The notes under the pieces are model-generated. The model was not told the origin of the DNA. It saw only the letters and a list, made by a program, of their open reading frames with translations, and searched no databases. Both the position numbers and the translations under genes were made by a program. Positions 28,087 through 37,935 of a DNA stretch of 64,000 nt are shown piece by piece. Source of the DNA: UBA4416 sp038327195 (GTDB lineage: Bacteria > Bacteroidota > Bacteroidia > B-17B0 > Aurantibacillaceae); contig JBBQKU010000011.1 in NCBI GenBank assembly GCA_038327195.1, positions 1-64,000 on the forward strand, in the 5' to 3' direction. Position 1 is the first letter of the stretch. Each line of letters begins with the position of its first letter.

Positions 28087-30042
28087 TTATAGTTTTATAC
28101 CAATAACACATATATCATCAACTTGTTCTAACGAACCTTGCCAAGTTTCTAAAGCATAAACTAATGTTGTTTTTTGTTCAGCCATATTTTTATTAGAATT
28201 AGATAATAATAATTCATTTAGTGGTTTATATTTAAATTTTTTTCCTTTTGGCCCACCAAATTGATCGGCAAAGCCATCTGTATATAAATATAATACATCT
28301 CCCATTTCATAATCAATTGTATGCAATGTAAAACTATCTTTCCGTTCACCTTTACCAACCGGCATTTTATCTTTCGATAATTCTATAATTTTCTGATTTC
28401 TTATTAAGATAGGTTCATTATTTGCCGCAGCATATGTTATTGAATTATTTTCTTTATCAAAACATACCAAAATAGCATCCATTCCATCTTGTTGTCCATC
28501 TGCACTAATGCTTTCTATTAATCGATTTCTAACAAAATTCAAAATTTTATTAGGCTCAATAATTTGATGTTCCTTTATTGCTTCACTTAAAAAGCCAATA
28601 TTTAATAAACTCATAAACGCACCGGGAACGCCGTGCCCAGTACAATCACAAACTGCTAAATAAAATTTATTATTGTATTCAGTTGCCCAATAAAAATCGC
28701 CACTAACAATATCTTTGGGCTTAAACATGATGAATGATTCAGGTAAAAATTTAGTAAAACCTTTTTCTGAAGGAAAAATGGCATTTTGAATTCGTTGTGC
28801 GTATTTTATACTGTCAGTTATTTCTGTATTTTTTTGTTCAATAATATTACTTTTTAATTCTAGACTAGAATTGGCAATTGACAAAGCATTGTGAGCCTTT
28901 CGTTTTACACTATATCTATTATATAAAAGAATTAAAATTAAAATAATTACAATAACACTTATAATCAAAACGTTTCTTTGAAAATTTTGTTCTTTCAATT
29001 TTAATTTTTGAACTTCAATTTCTTGCTGCTTTTTACCTGTTTGATATTTTGTTTCAACTTCCAATAGTTGCTTATTATTAACCGTATTAAATACCGAATC
29101 TTTAAAAGTATTATATTGAGTATAATATTGTAGAGCCTTTTCAAAGTTTTTATTTTCCTTATAAATATTAGAAATACTAAGACTTACGTTTTGTAAATCA
29201 TCATAAGCTTTTCTTTCAAAAAATATATCATATGATTTTAAAAAATAGTCAAGTGCATTATTTAAATCCTTTTGTTTTAAATAAGCTTTCCCTATTACAT
29301 GATAAGTGGCAGCAATGCCATATGTATTATTAAGTGTTTTAAACTGTTCAACTGCTTTATTGAAATTTTCAAAAGCTTCGTCAAATTTATTTTGTTCGAT
29401 TAAGGCTTCTCCAATTAATGTATAAGATATTGATAAAGGATATAGGGATTTTGGGGTATATAAGAAAATATTTTTTGCTCTTACAAAAAACAATAGTGCT
29501 TCATTTGCTTTTTTTTCAAGGAGTTTGATATTTCCCAAGCCAATAGAAGAAATTCCCATCATGTATTTTATTGAATCAAGACTTGCAATTTCATAACTTT
29601 TAGAATACGCATCAAATGCTTTTTTTGTATTATTGATTCCCATATAGGTATTCCCCATGGAATTCATAAGATTACTCATAGCTCTTCTGCTATTTATTTT
29701 CTCATATAATTTATAACCATCAATAAAATTTGCCAATGCTAATTGATACTCACCTTTTCCGTTATAATATGAACCGATTGTATTATAAGCTTTTCCACTT
29801 CCTTTAGAAAAAGAAATATTTAAAGAAATACTTAATGCTTTACTAGCAAATAATAAACAACTGTCATTTGCCTTTTCTTCATAAATATCGGCAATATCAT
29901 TCAGTATATTTACCTGCGTAGTATCAGCTAACTTTTTGGAGATTAGCATCTGCTTAAGGCTATCCAACTTTGATGCTTGAATGCTCAAAGAAGAAGAAAC
30001 GAAAGTAATGATGATAAATAAAGGGAACAATCTCATACTCAT
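28087..30042 (-). CDS. Transmembrane TPR-sensor SpoIIE/PP2C phosphatase (array gene 8)
   Basis: 651 residues from the ATG at 30042; an upstream TTG would add 13 residues before a good signal peptide and is rejected. Order: signal peptide (1-22), about seven TPR-like helical repeats (about 30-330), coil, membrane helix near 360-380 (a run of V, I and L), linker helix DSIKYAQRIQNAI, then the phosphatase domain (about 435-651). PP2C/SpoIIE metal and catalytic motifs are DIVSGDFYW, CDCTGHGVPGAFMS, DGMDAILVCFD, LYTDGFADQFGG and VDDICVIGI, all intact. TPRs should be periplasmic and the phosphatase cytoplasmic. It is last in the array, separated from gene 7 by 50 bp that include a -7-like element. 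Confidence 0.9.
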   Translation of the reverse strand: MSMRLFPLFIIITFVSSSLSIQASKLDSLKQMLISKKLADTTQVNILNDIADIYEEKANDSCLLFASKALSISLNISFSKGSGKAYNTIGSYYNGKGEYQLALANFIDGYKLYEKINSRRAMSNLMNSMGNTYMGINNTKKAFDAYSKSYEIASLDSIKYMMGISSIGLGNIKLLEKKANEALLFFVRAKNIFLYTPKSLYPLSISYTLIGEALIEQNKFDEAFENFNKAVEQFKTLNNTYGIAATYHVIGKAYLKQKDLNNALDYFLKSYDIFFERKAYDDLQNVSLSISNIYKENKNFEKALQYYTQYNTFKDSVFNTVNNKQLLEVETKYQTGKKQQEIEVQKLKLKEQNFQRNVLIISVIVIILILILLYNRYSVKRKAHNALSIANSSLELKSNIIEQKNTEITDSIKYAQRIQNAIFPSEKGFTKFLPESFIMFKPKDIVSGDFYWATEYNNKFYLAVCDCTGHGVPGAFMSLLNIGFLSEAIKEHQIIEPNKILNFVRNRLIESISADGQQDGMDAILVCFDKENNSITYAAANNEPILIRNQKIIELSKDKMPVGKGERKDSFTLHTIDYEMGDVLYLYTDGFADQFGGPKGKKFKYKPLNELLLSNSNKNMAEQKTTLVYALETWQGSLEQVDDICVIGIKL

Positions 30043-30046
30043 GAAG

Positions 30047-30054
30047 CAAATATA
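30047..30054 (-). promoter_or_regulatory. Putative -7 element inside the phosphatase array
   Basis: On the minus strand the sequence is TATATTTG, a full TAnnTTTG match, 4 bp before the ATG at 30042. If active, array gene 8 would have an almost leaderless transcript of its own, or translation would begin at the second ATG (30036). Confidence 0.4.
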
Positions 30055-30092
30055 ATGATTTAGTAAAATAATAATGCACAATTCGTCTAAAT

Positions 30093-32303
30093 CTATAAAC
30101 GAATACCAAATATTAAAACATCATCTATTTGTTCTAGGTTTTGCTTCCAATCATTGAATTTATTTTCTAAAATTTCCTCTTGATTTATCATAGATAAATT
30201 CGAATTGGATAATAACAAATCATTTAAGGGTTTATATTTAAATTTCTTGCCTTTTGGTCCACCAAATTGATCTGGATAGCCATCCGTATATAAATATAAT
30301 ACATCACCTGTTTTATAATCAATTGTATATAATGTAAAGCTCTCATTTCTTTCGCCTTTACCTACTGGCATTTTATCTTTTGGTAGTTCAATAAGTTCAT
30401 TCACCAAATTATTTATTGAAACTAATATTGGTTCGTTATTTGCGGCAGCATATGTAATTGTTTTATTAATTTTATCAAAACATACTAAAATTGCATCCAT
30501 TCCATCTTGTTGTCCGTCATTTCCAATACTATCAATTAAGCGTTTCCTAACATAATTCAATATTTCATTAGGTTTTGAAATATTTTTTTCTTTAATAGCT
30601 TCACTCAAAAAACCAATATTTAACAAACTCATAAATGCACCTGGCACACCATGTCCAGTACAATCACAAACTGCTAAATAAAACTTATTATTATGTTCTG
30701 CAGCCCAATAAAAATCGCCGCTTACAATATCTTTAGGTTTAAATAATACAAAATAATTACTAAAATAATTTTTCAATAATTCTTCATTAGCTAGTAATGC
30801 ATATTGGATTCGCTTAGCATAGTTTATACTATCAATCGTAGCTTTTTGATTTTCCTCAATAATCGCTTTCTGAAATTCAGTTTCACGATTTTTTAACTCT
30901 ATGATTTTCTTTTGTTTCTGAGAGACTTTAAAGCGATTGTAAATAAAAAATGCAAATAGAATTAAAACAACTAACCCAGATATTACAAAGTAAATGATAA
31001 TAGATTGTTGTTTTGTTTTAGCTAAAAAAACTAATTCAATTTTTTCTTGATTAGCTTTTGCAAGCATACTTTGTTTTTCATTTTGATACAAATAATATTT
31101 TGACAATGATTTCTTCTTGTTATTTTCATTAACAACACTGTCGCGCATAGAATATGACAAATCAGACATTAAAAGTGCTTTTTCATATTCATGATTATCT
31201 TGATAAATTAACCTCAATATATCTGCAGATTTCTGAATTGTTCCTGGAAATCCTAATTCTTTAGATAAAAGCATAGCTTTTTCACCAAAAAATTTAGCTT
31301 TTGGATTTTTATTTAAACGCCAATATACATTTGCCAGACTATTTGTACAATTTGCAACCCAAGCTTTATCTTCCAATTCTTTAAAAATATCTAAACATTG
31401 AATAAAAAGAATTTCTGATTTCAGTAATAATGAATCAAATTGTACCGAATTCTTTTGAAAAAAACAATCAGCTTGCAAAACATAATGATCAGCTATATTA
31501 AATAATGAAAGAGCCATACCGTGTTTATTATTTGCAATTTTAAATGAAGCGTAACTTTTTTGAAAATATTCCAAAGACTTATTCATTAAGGAATCAGGCA
31601 CTTTATATTTTCCTTTATATTGTATTTCTACCATATGAGTATATGCAGTTCCAATGTTATTGTAAGCTAAAGCTAAACCTTCAGGGTCATTTAGTAGTTT
31701 TCGGATTTTAATACTTTGTAAGTGATATTTCATTGCATTTACTAAATCATTCTGATTACTATATAATACAGCAATATTATTATAAGATTGAGCTAAACTA
31801 ACATTGCTACCAAGTTTTTCTCTTATTCTCATAGCATCAAAATAAAACTCTAGGGCTTTATCAATTTCACCCTTACTATCATAAACTGTTCCTAAATTAC
31901 TGAGTGAATAGGCTTGTCCTTCTAAATCATTAATTTCTCGTTGTATTAATAAACTCTTATTAAAATATAAAATCGCCTTATAGGCAATTCCTCTTTCAGT
32001 AAAAAAGAAACCTTTATTATTTAGTGATGCAGCTAAATGTCGTTTAGCACAAATTTTAATTTTATTTATGGATGAATGTTGAAGTTTTGCAGCCAATTTA
32101 CCCATTTCATTATTATAAATCGGCCATATGTCTTCTGAAGCATTTTCAGCTATTATACTTAATAGTAAAAGCTTATTTGTATCAGTTTTAGCGTGGCTAA
32201 CTTTAACTATCAAAGAATCGATATAATAATCAGATTGAGCAATTAAATAATTACAATTAGTTAAAAGTGTTACAAAAAAAAGTATACTTATATTTTTTTT
32301 CAA
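30093..32303 (-). CDS. Transmembrane TPR-sensor SpoIIE/PP2C phosphatase (array gene 7)
   Basis: 736 residues from a TTG at 32303, the only plausible start because the signal peptide (MKKNISILFFVTLLTNCN) follows at once and has no ATG. Order: signal peptide, TPR region with clear units such as GFFFTERGIAYKAILYFNKSL and AYNNIGTAYTH (about 60-390), membrane helix about 430-452, coil, linker DSINYAKRIQYALLAN, and phosphatase (about 510-736) with DIVSGDFYW, CDCTGHGVPGAFMS, DGMDAIL, LYTDGYPDQFGG and IDDVLIFGI. In the TDG motif the usual A before DQ is P. Starts 7 bp after array gene 6. Confidence 0.9.
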   Translation of the reverse strand: MKKNISILFFVTLLTNCNYLIAQSDYYIDSLIVKVSHAKTDTNKLLLLSIIAENASEDIWPIYNNEMGKLAAKLQHSSINKIKICAKRHLAASLNNKGFFFTERGIAYKAILYFNKSLLIQREINDLEGQAYSLSNLGTVYDSKGEIDKALEFYFDAMRIREKLGSNVSLAQSYNNIAVLYSNQNDLVNAMKYHLQSIKIRKLLNDPEGLALAYNNIGTAYTHMVEIQYKGKYKVPDSLMNKSLEYFQKSYASFKIANNKHGMALSLFNIADHYVLQADCFFQKNSVQFDSLLLKSEILFIQCLDIFKELEDKAWVANCTNSLANVYWRLNKNPKAKFFGEKAMLLSKELGFPGTIQKSADILRLIYQDNHEYEKALLMSDLSYSMRDSVVNENNKKKSLSKYYLYQNEKQSMLAKANQEKIELVFLAKTKQQSIIIYFVISGLVVLILFAFFIYNRFKVSQKQKKIIELKNRETEFQKAIIEENQKATIDSINYAKRIQYALLANEELLKNYFSNYFVLFKPKDIVSGDFYWAAEHNNKFYLAVCDCTGHGVPGAFMSLLNIGFLSEAIKEKNISKPNEILNYVRKRLIDSIGNDGQQDGMDAILVCFDKINKTITYAAANNEPILVSINNLVNELIELPKDKMPVGKGERNESFTLYTIDYKTGDVLYLYTDGYPDQFGGPKGKKFKYKPLNDLLLSNSNLSMINQEEILENKFNDWKQNLEQIDDVLIFGIRL

Positions 32304-32310
32304 TTCTATA

Positions 32311-34257
32311 TTAAATTTTTATACCTATTACACAAACATCGTCTACTTGCTCTAAATCTCCTTTCCAATTCATAAATGTATTCATTAATTCTTCCATTTG
32401 AATTGACATTGATAGATTTGAATTCTTTAATAATAATTCGTTTAATTGTTTGTATTTAAATTTTTTGCCTTTTGGTCCACCAAATTGATCAGCATAGCCA
32501 TCAGTGTATAAATATAAAGTATCACCAGATTTAATATTAATTGCTTGTAACGTAAAGCTGTCAATTCTTTCACCTTTGCCAACAGGCATTTTATCTTTGG
32601 GAAGTTCGATAATCTCACTTTCCAAATTATTTACTGAAATTAATATTGGTTCATTATTTGCAGCAGCATATGTAATTGTTTTATTAATTTTATCAAAACA
32701 TACTAAAATTGCATCCATTCCATCTTGTTGTCCGTCATTTCCAATACTATCAATTAAGCGTTTTCTGACATAATTCAATATTTCATTAGGTTTTGAAATA
32801 TCCTTTTCTTTTACAGCTTCATTTAAAAATCCAATGTTTAATAAACTCATAAAAGCTCCTGGAACACCATGCCCTGTGCTATCACAAACAGCTATGTAAA
32901 ACATATTATTATGTTCCGTAGCCCAGTAAAAATCGCCACTTACAATGTCTTTTGGCTTAAATAAAACAAAGTGTTCGGGGATGTTATTTTTCACTAACTC
33001 TAAATTAGCTAGTAAGGCAAATTGAATTCGCTTTGCATAATTTATACTTTCATAAACTTCTTTTTGCTTTTCATCAACCAATTTCTTTTGTTCTGAGATA
33101 AGTTCATTTGACTTTTTTTTGTTTTTATATGCTTTGAATGAAATAAAGAATAAAATAAAAATTACAAAAATTAGCATTAACAAATAATTTCGTTGTTTAT
33201 TATTTGCAACAATTTCAAACTCTTGTTCTTTAAGTTGATCTTCCTTTTTAGAAATATCATACTTAACTTCCATCTCAAGCATTTTACCTTTCACTGTATT
33301 AAGCTCTGATGAATCTTGATATGCTTGAAATAATTCATTATAATCATAAGCTTCTTTAAACTTATTTATAGAATAATACGTATTTGAAATATAATGATAA
33401 CAATCTCTCTTGATAAAATTCATTTTAAGCGTGTCGGAATATAATAGAGCAACATTAAAATACTTTAGAGCAGAATCAGTATTATGATTTAAATTGTAAA
33501 GTTGACCAATAACAAAATAACAATTACACATACCATGTTTGTAATACATATTAGAATAAAGATCTAATGCCTCAAAAGCTCTTTTTTTACCCCTATCAAA
33601 ATCATTATTATTTAAATACACTTCAGCTATACTAAGGACACAATTTGCCATATAAGCGCTATTATTATTTTGCTTATAAATTTCTAAGGCTCTTACACTA
33701 TAAAACATAGCGCTATCATAATCCTTTTTTTCAGAATATAAAATACTAATATTGGTAAGCACATTTGCATATTTAATTTCTTCCTTTTCAGCTAAATAAT
33801 ATTTTTTCGCTAAATTATAATTCGACATCGCCTTATCATACTCACCTTGTTTGGTATACAAATTGGCTAATATATTGTATGCCTTAAATCTATCACTTGT
33901 AAAATTATTTTTTTCTAAATATTCAATATAATCCAAACAAAATTTTAATGAAACATCATACATCTCTTTGTAATAGAGATTATTAATTAATATTGAAGAA
34001 GTTTTTTTTATTCCATTATCAAAAGCAATGTCTTTTGATAATTTTTGTGCTTCTATTAAATAATTAATATTTTCTTTAGAACTATATATATTATATAGAT
34101 TTGAGAGAATGAGAATTGTATTTACCTTATTTGAATCATTTGGTAAATTATTTATAATTGTCGTTAATGAATCTATTTTTTTTTGACTTTGACCATAATT
34201 AACAAATGAACAAAAAACAAATAGGTATAAACCAAAATATTTAATTAATCTCAACAT
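32311..34257 (-). CDS. Transmembrane TPR-sensor SpoIIE/PP2C phosphatase (array gene 6)
   Basis: 648 residues. Signal peptide (1-23, FCSFVNYGQ), TPR-like repeats about 35-320 (AYNILANLYTKQGEYDKAMS, MANCVLSIAEVYLNNNDFD), membrane helix about 354-375, coil rich in K and E, linker ESINYAKRIQFALLAN, and phosphatase with DIVSGDFYW, CDSTGHGVPGAFMS, DGMDAIL, LYTDGYADQFGG and VDDVCVIGI. The catalytic segment is almost identical to that of array gene 7 at DNA level, whereas the TPR parts are much more different. Starts 5 bp after array gene 5. Confidence 0.9.
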   Translation of the reverse strand: MLRLIKYFGLYLFVFCSFVNYGQSQKKIDSLTTIINNLPNDSNKVNTILILSNLYNIYSSKENINYLIEAQKLSKDIAFDNGIKKTSSILINNLYYKEMYDVSLKFCLDYIEYLEKNNFTSDRFKAYNILANLYTKQGEYDKAMSNYNLAKKYYLAEKEEIKYANVLTNISILYSEKKDYDSAMFYSVRALEIYKQNNNSAYMANCVLSIAEVYLNNNDFDRGKKRAFEALDLYSNMYYKHGMCNCYFVIGQLYNLNHNTDSALKYFNVALLYSDTLKMNFIKRDCYHYISNTYYSINKFKEAYDYNELFQAYQDSSELNTVKGKMLEMEVKYDISKKEDQLKEQEFEIVANNKQRNYLLMLIFVIFILFFISFKAYKNKKKSNELISEQKKLVDEKQKEVYESINYAKRIQFALLANLELVKNNIPEHFVLFKPKDIVSGDFYWATEHNNMFYIAVCDSTGHGVPGAFMSLLNIGFLNEAVKEKDISKPNEILNYVRKRLIDSIGNDGQQDGMDAILVCFDKINKTITYAAANNEPILISVNNLESEIIELPKDKMPVGKGERIDSFTLQAINIKSGDTLYLYTDGYADQFGGPKGKKFKYKQLNELLLKNSNLSMSIQMEELMNTFMNWKGDLEQVDDVCVIGIKI

Positions 34258-34262
34258 ATTAA

Positions 34263-37200
34263 TTATAGTTTAATTCCAACAACACAAACATCATCCACTT
34301 GTTCTAATAGACCTTTCCAATTTATAAAATTAGTTTTTAAAAATTCTCCTTGCAATTTAACATCTTTATCACTAATTGACAATAATAAATCATTAAGTTT
34401 TTTTCTTTTAAATTTCTTTCCCTTTTCACCACCAAACTGATCTGCAAACCCATCCGTGTATAAATACAAAACATCATTAATCCGTAAATTAATTTTGTGC
34501 GTTACAAATGAATTCATTGCTAGACCTTTACCAATTGGCATTTTGTCTTTTAAAAGCTCAATTATTTCAGAATTATGAATTAATAAAGGAGCATTATTTG
34601 CAGCCGAATATTCAATTTCTAAGTTTTCTGATTTTGCATTAAAATCATTTAATTGAAAGGAAATTAAAACACCATCCATTCCGTCATTTTGATCTTCTTT
34701 ACCTATACTTTCAATTAAACGGGAACGAACATAATTTAATATTTCATGTGGCTCTGTAATATTTTTTTCTCTAATTGCTTCACTTAAAAAGCCAATGTTT
34801 AATAAACTCATAAATGCTCCTGGTACGCCATGACCTGTACTATCGCAAACTGCTAAGTAAAATCTATTATTATATTCTGTTGACCAATAAAAATCGCCAC
34901 TTACAATATCTTTTGGTTTAAAAAACACAAAATGATTTGGCAAACTCTTTTTCATAAAAATATCTTGCGATAATAATGCATCTTGAATACGCTTAGCGTA
35001 ATTAATTGAATCGACAATTTCTTTTTGTTTTTCTTGTACTAATTCTTTTTGAAATTCAGCCTCCTCTTTTTGAAGAACCACTTCAATTGTACGTTCCTTT
35101 ACAATTTCCTCTAATTCATTTTGTCGTTTTTTAAATGCTGATAAACGCCATTTTATTATTCCCCTAAAAATCAAAATAATAGAAGTAAAATAAAATAAAT
35201 AAGCCCAAATAGTTCTATAAAAAGGTGGTAAAACAGTAAAATGATATGCAATTGGCTCACTCCAAATACCATTGGGGCTTTGAACTTTTAATTTAAATGT
35301 ATAGTCTCCATTATTGATATTCCCAAAATTCGCTTCCGTTTTTTTCATAACTGGACTCCAATTTTTATCATAACCTTCAAGCATATATTGATAGTTCAAC
35401 ATAAAGTTCTTAGAAATTTCAATTCCACCAAATTCAAAAGAAATACTATTATGTTCATAGGGCAAAATCAAATTTTGTGGTATTGGATAAAATTTTTCTA
35501 TAGCATTAAATTTAATTCCTTTGTACTTATTCTTAACACTATCAAGTTCACCAGAATTTAATATTTTACCATACGTAACTAATTGTTGCTGATTAAGAGT
35601 TAAGCTATCTAAACTCTTTTTGTTTAATGAAATGTTGAAAATACTATACCAATCTATTTTTTGTTCGTTAATTTTAATGCGATGTAATTCAGGTTTAATA
35701 GAAACAGACTTTTTTTCAATTAAATCATAATTGATTCTCACTAATGAGTTTTTATCATCACCTGTACCAACCCAAATTATACCTTTACTATCAACATAAA
35801 TGGCATTTTGACCAACATTAACATCTTTAACTGGATAATTATTATTGACATTATATATTTCTAAATCAACTAATTTATTAACAGTTAAAATTGATGATTC
35901 GGGATTAAAAATTGCTAGTCCATTATTAGTTCCAATAATAATTTTATTATTTTTAAATTTTAGTATTTGCGTTATATAATTATCAGGCAAACCGTTTGTT
36001 ACAGTGAAATTTAAAAATTGATTTGATTTGGTTTTTTGTTTTTTAACCAAACAACTTAGTCCGGCTTGAGTTCCAAACCATATATTACCCTTTTCATCCT
36101 CACAAATACTTCTAACAACATTATTAATTAAACCGTGAGTTGAATTATAATTAACAAAACTCTTACCATCAAATTTACTAACTCCACTTCCTTCAGAACC
36201 AAACCACAAGTTTCCGTCTTTATCTTCAAAAATTGTTCTGATAGTATTACTATTTAATCCTTGCTCTGTTTTAAAATTTACAAATGAAGTACCATTAAAT
36301 TTACTAACACCACCACCTTCTGTTCCAAACCAAATATTTCCGTTCTTATCTTCTTTTATACAACGAACTGTGTTATTAGGTAAACCATTCCTAGTATTAT
36401 AATTTGTAAATGACTTTCCGTCAAACACACTGACGCCATCTCCATAAGTTCCAAACCATAAATTATCTTTACTGTCTTTAGTAATAGCCCAGACTGTGTT
36501 ATTAACTAAACCTTGCGATACATTATAGGTTTCAAAAGACTTCCCGTTATATTTTGTTACACCACCACCATAAGTTCCAAACCATAAATCATGATTTTTA
36601 TCTTCTGCAATTGTGAACACGGCATTACTCGCTAAGCCTTGTTCAGCATTAAATGTTACAAACGCATCACCATTAAATCTACATACACCACCACCATATG
36701 TTCCAAACCAAATATTTTCATTATTATCTTCTGTTATACTAAATACAACGTTATTAGATAAACCATGTGACTTATTATATGTAGTAAATAATTTAGTACT
36801 ATCTAACGGCTTATGATTTATTATTTTTATATCTTTTCTATTTTCAGAATAAACACTTACTCCAGCGCCTTCAGATCCAAACCAAATGTTACCTTTTTTA
36901 TCCTCGGTTATAGTCCATATAATATTATTAGCTAAACCATTCGAAGTATTATAATTTTTAAAAGACTTTCCATTATATTTAATAACTCCTTCCCCATTTG
37001 TACCAAACCAAATATTTCCCAAATAATCTTCTTCAATACTCCAGATAGTATTACTGGACAATCCATTGGAGGTATTGAAAGTTGTAAAAGAATTCCCATC
37101 AAATTTACTAACTCCATCATTTTCGGAAGCAAACCATAAATTTCCTTTTTTATCTTCAAGAATAGCTCTAATCGTATTTCCCCCCAAACCATCTGAAAAT

Positions 37201-37934
37201 CCATATGATTTAAACAATTTACTTTTATTACTATTAATTATTGTTGAATCTGTATTAATATATTTACTTACGCCTCCTCCTTTTGTTCCAAACCATAAAT
37301 TCCCTTTTTTATCCTCAGCAATACTATAAACTACATTATCACCTAAACCATTTAAAATATTATACGTTACAAATGATTTGCCGTCATATTTACTTACACC
37401 TCCACCTTGAGTTCCAAACCAAATGTTACCAAATTTATCTTCTTTAATACATAGAACTAAGTTATTAGCTAAACCATGAGATGAATTAAAAACTGTAAAT
37501 GCTTTACCATCGTATTTATTAACGCCACCACCATAAGTGCCAAACCATAAATTCCCTTTTCTATCCAAATATCCACACGCAATACTACTTAACGATAAGC
37601 CTTGTTCAGTATTAAATGTATTAAAATGAGAAAGGCCTCCACTAACTCCTCCATTTGGTATAAAAATTTTGGGAGGAAATAAATCAATCCTTTTTAAACC
37701 ATCTTTCGTATTAATTGTAATAGAAGATTTTTTTGAAATAGGAATATCAATTTTTTGAACCTTTGATTTATCCAAAACTAATACTTCTGGAGGCTCCACA
37801 ACTATTGATTTAGGAGATAAATAGACTTCTTGAACAGAATTGATGTTTCCTATATTATTTGAGTGCTCGGAATTACAACCAACAAATAAAATAGTGGCCG
37901 TAAACAAATAAAATATAAAGTTATAATTACACAT
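34263..37934 (-). CDS. Propeller-sensor (Reg_prop/Y_Y_Y) SpoIIE/PP2C phosphatase (array gene 5)
   Basis: 1223 residues from the ATG at 37934, one base after the stop of gene 4; the alternative TTG at 37952 would overlap gene 4 and break a lipoprotein signal (LFVGCN). About twelve Reg_prop blades of the type WFGTxGGGVSKYDGKSF...NGLxxNxVxxIxEDKxGN fill about 100-640, a second, less regular part continues to about 820, and a Y_Y_Y domain (about 830-895, YMLEGYDKNW) precedes the membrane helix at about 904-926. Coil, linker DSINYAKRIQDALL and phosphatase (DIVSGDFYW, CDSTGHGVPGAFMS, DGMDGVLI, LYTDGFADQFGG) follow. The periplasmic layout is that of hybrid two-component sensors, but the output is a phosphatase instead of a histidine kinase. 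Confidence 0.9.
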   Translation of the reverse strand: MCNYNFIFYLFTATILFVGCNSEHSNNIGNINSVQEVYLSPKSIVVEPPEVLVLDKSKVQKIDIPISKKSSITINTKDGLKRIDLFPPKIFIPNGGVSGGLSHFNTFNTEQGLSLSSIACGYLDRKGNLWFGTYGGGVNKYDGKAFTVFNSSHGLANNLVLCIKEDKFGNIWFGTQGGGVSKYDGKSFVTYNILNGLGDNVVYSIAEDKKGNLWFGTKGGGVSKYINTDSTIINSNKSKLFKSYGFSDGLGGNTIRAILEDKKGNLWFASENDGVSKFDGNSFTTFNTSNGLSSNTIWSIEEDYLGNIWFGTNGEGVIKYNGKSFKNYNTSNGLANNIIWTITEDKKGNIWFGSEGAGVSVYSENRKDIKIINHKPLDSTKLFTTYNKSHGLSNNVVFSITEDNNENIWFGTYGGGVCRFNGDAFVTFNAEQGLASNAVFTIAEDKNHDLWFGTYGGGVTKYNGKSFETYNVSQGLVNNTVWAITKDSKDNLWFGTYGDGVSVFDGKSFTNYNTRNGLPNNTVRCIKEDKNGNIWFGTEGGGVSKFNGTSFVNFKTEQGLNSNTIRTIFEDKDGNLWFGSEGSGVSKFDGKSFVNYNSTHGLINNVVRSICEDEKGNIWFGTQAGLSCLVKKQKTKSNQFLNFTVTNGLPDNYITQILKFKNNKIIIGTNNGLAIFNPESSILTVNKLVDLEIYNVNNNYPVKDVNVGQNAIYVDSKGIIWVGTGDDKNSLVRINYDLIEKKSVSIKPELHRIKINEQKIDWYSIFNISLNKKSLDSLTLNQQQLVTYGKILNSGELDSVKNKYKGIKFNAIEKFYPIPQNLILPYEHNSISFEFGGIEISKNFMLNYQYMLEGYDKNWSPVMKKTEANFGNINNGDYTFKLKVQSPNGIWSEPIAYHFTVLPPFYRTIWAYLFYFTSIILIFRGIIKWRLSAFKKRQNELEEIVKERTIEVVLQKEEAEFQKELVQEKQKEIVDSINYAKRIQDALLSQDIFMKKSLPNHFVFFKPKDIVSGDFYWSTEYNNRFYLAVCDSTGHGVPGAFMSLLNIGFLSEAIREKNITEPHEILNYVRSRLIESIGKEDQNDGMDGVLISFQLNDFNAKSENLEIEYSAANNAPLLIHNSEIIELLKDKMPIGKGLAMNSFVTHKINLRINDVLYLYTDGFADQFGGEKGKKFKRKKLNDLLLSISDKDVKLQGEFLKTNFINWKGLLEQVDDVCVVGIKL

Positions 37935-37935
37935 C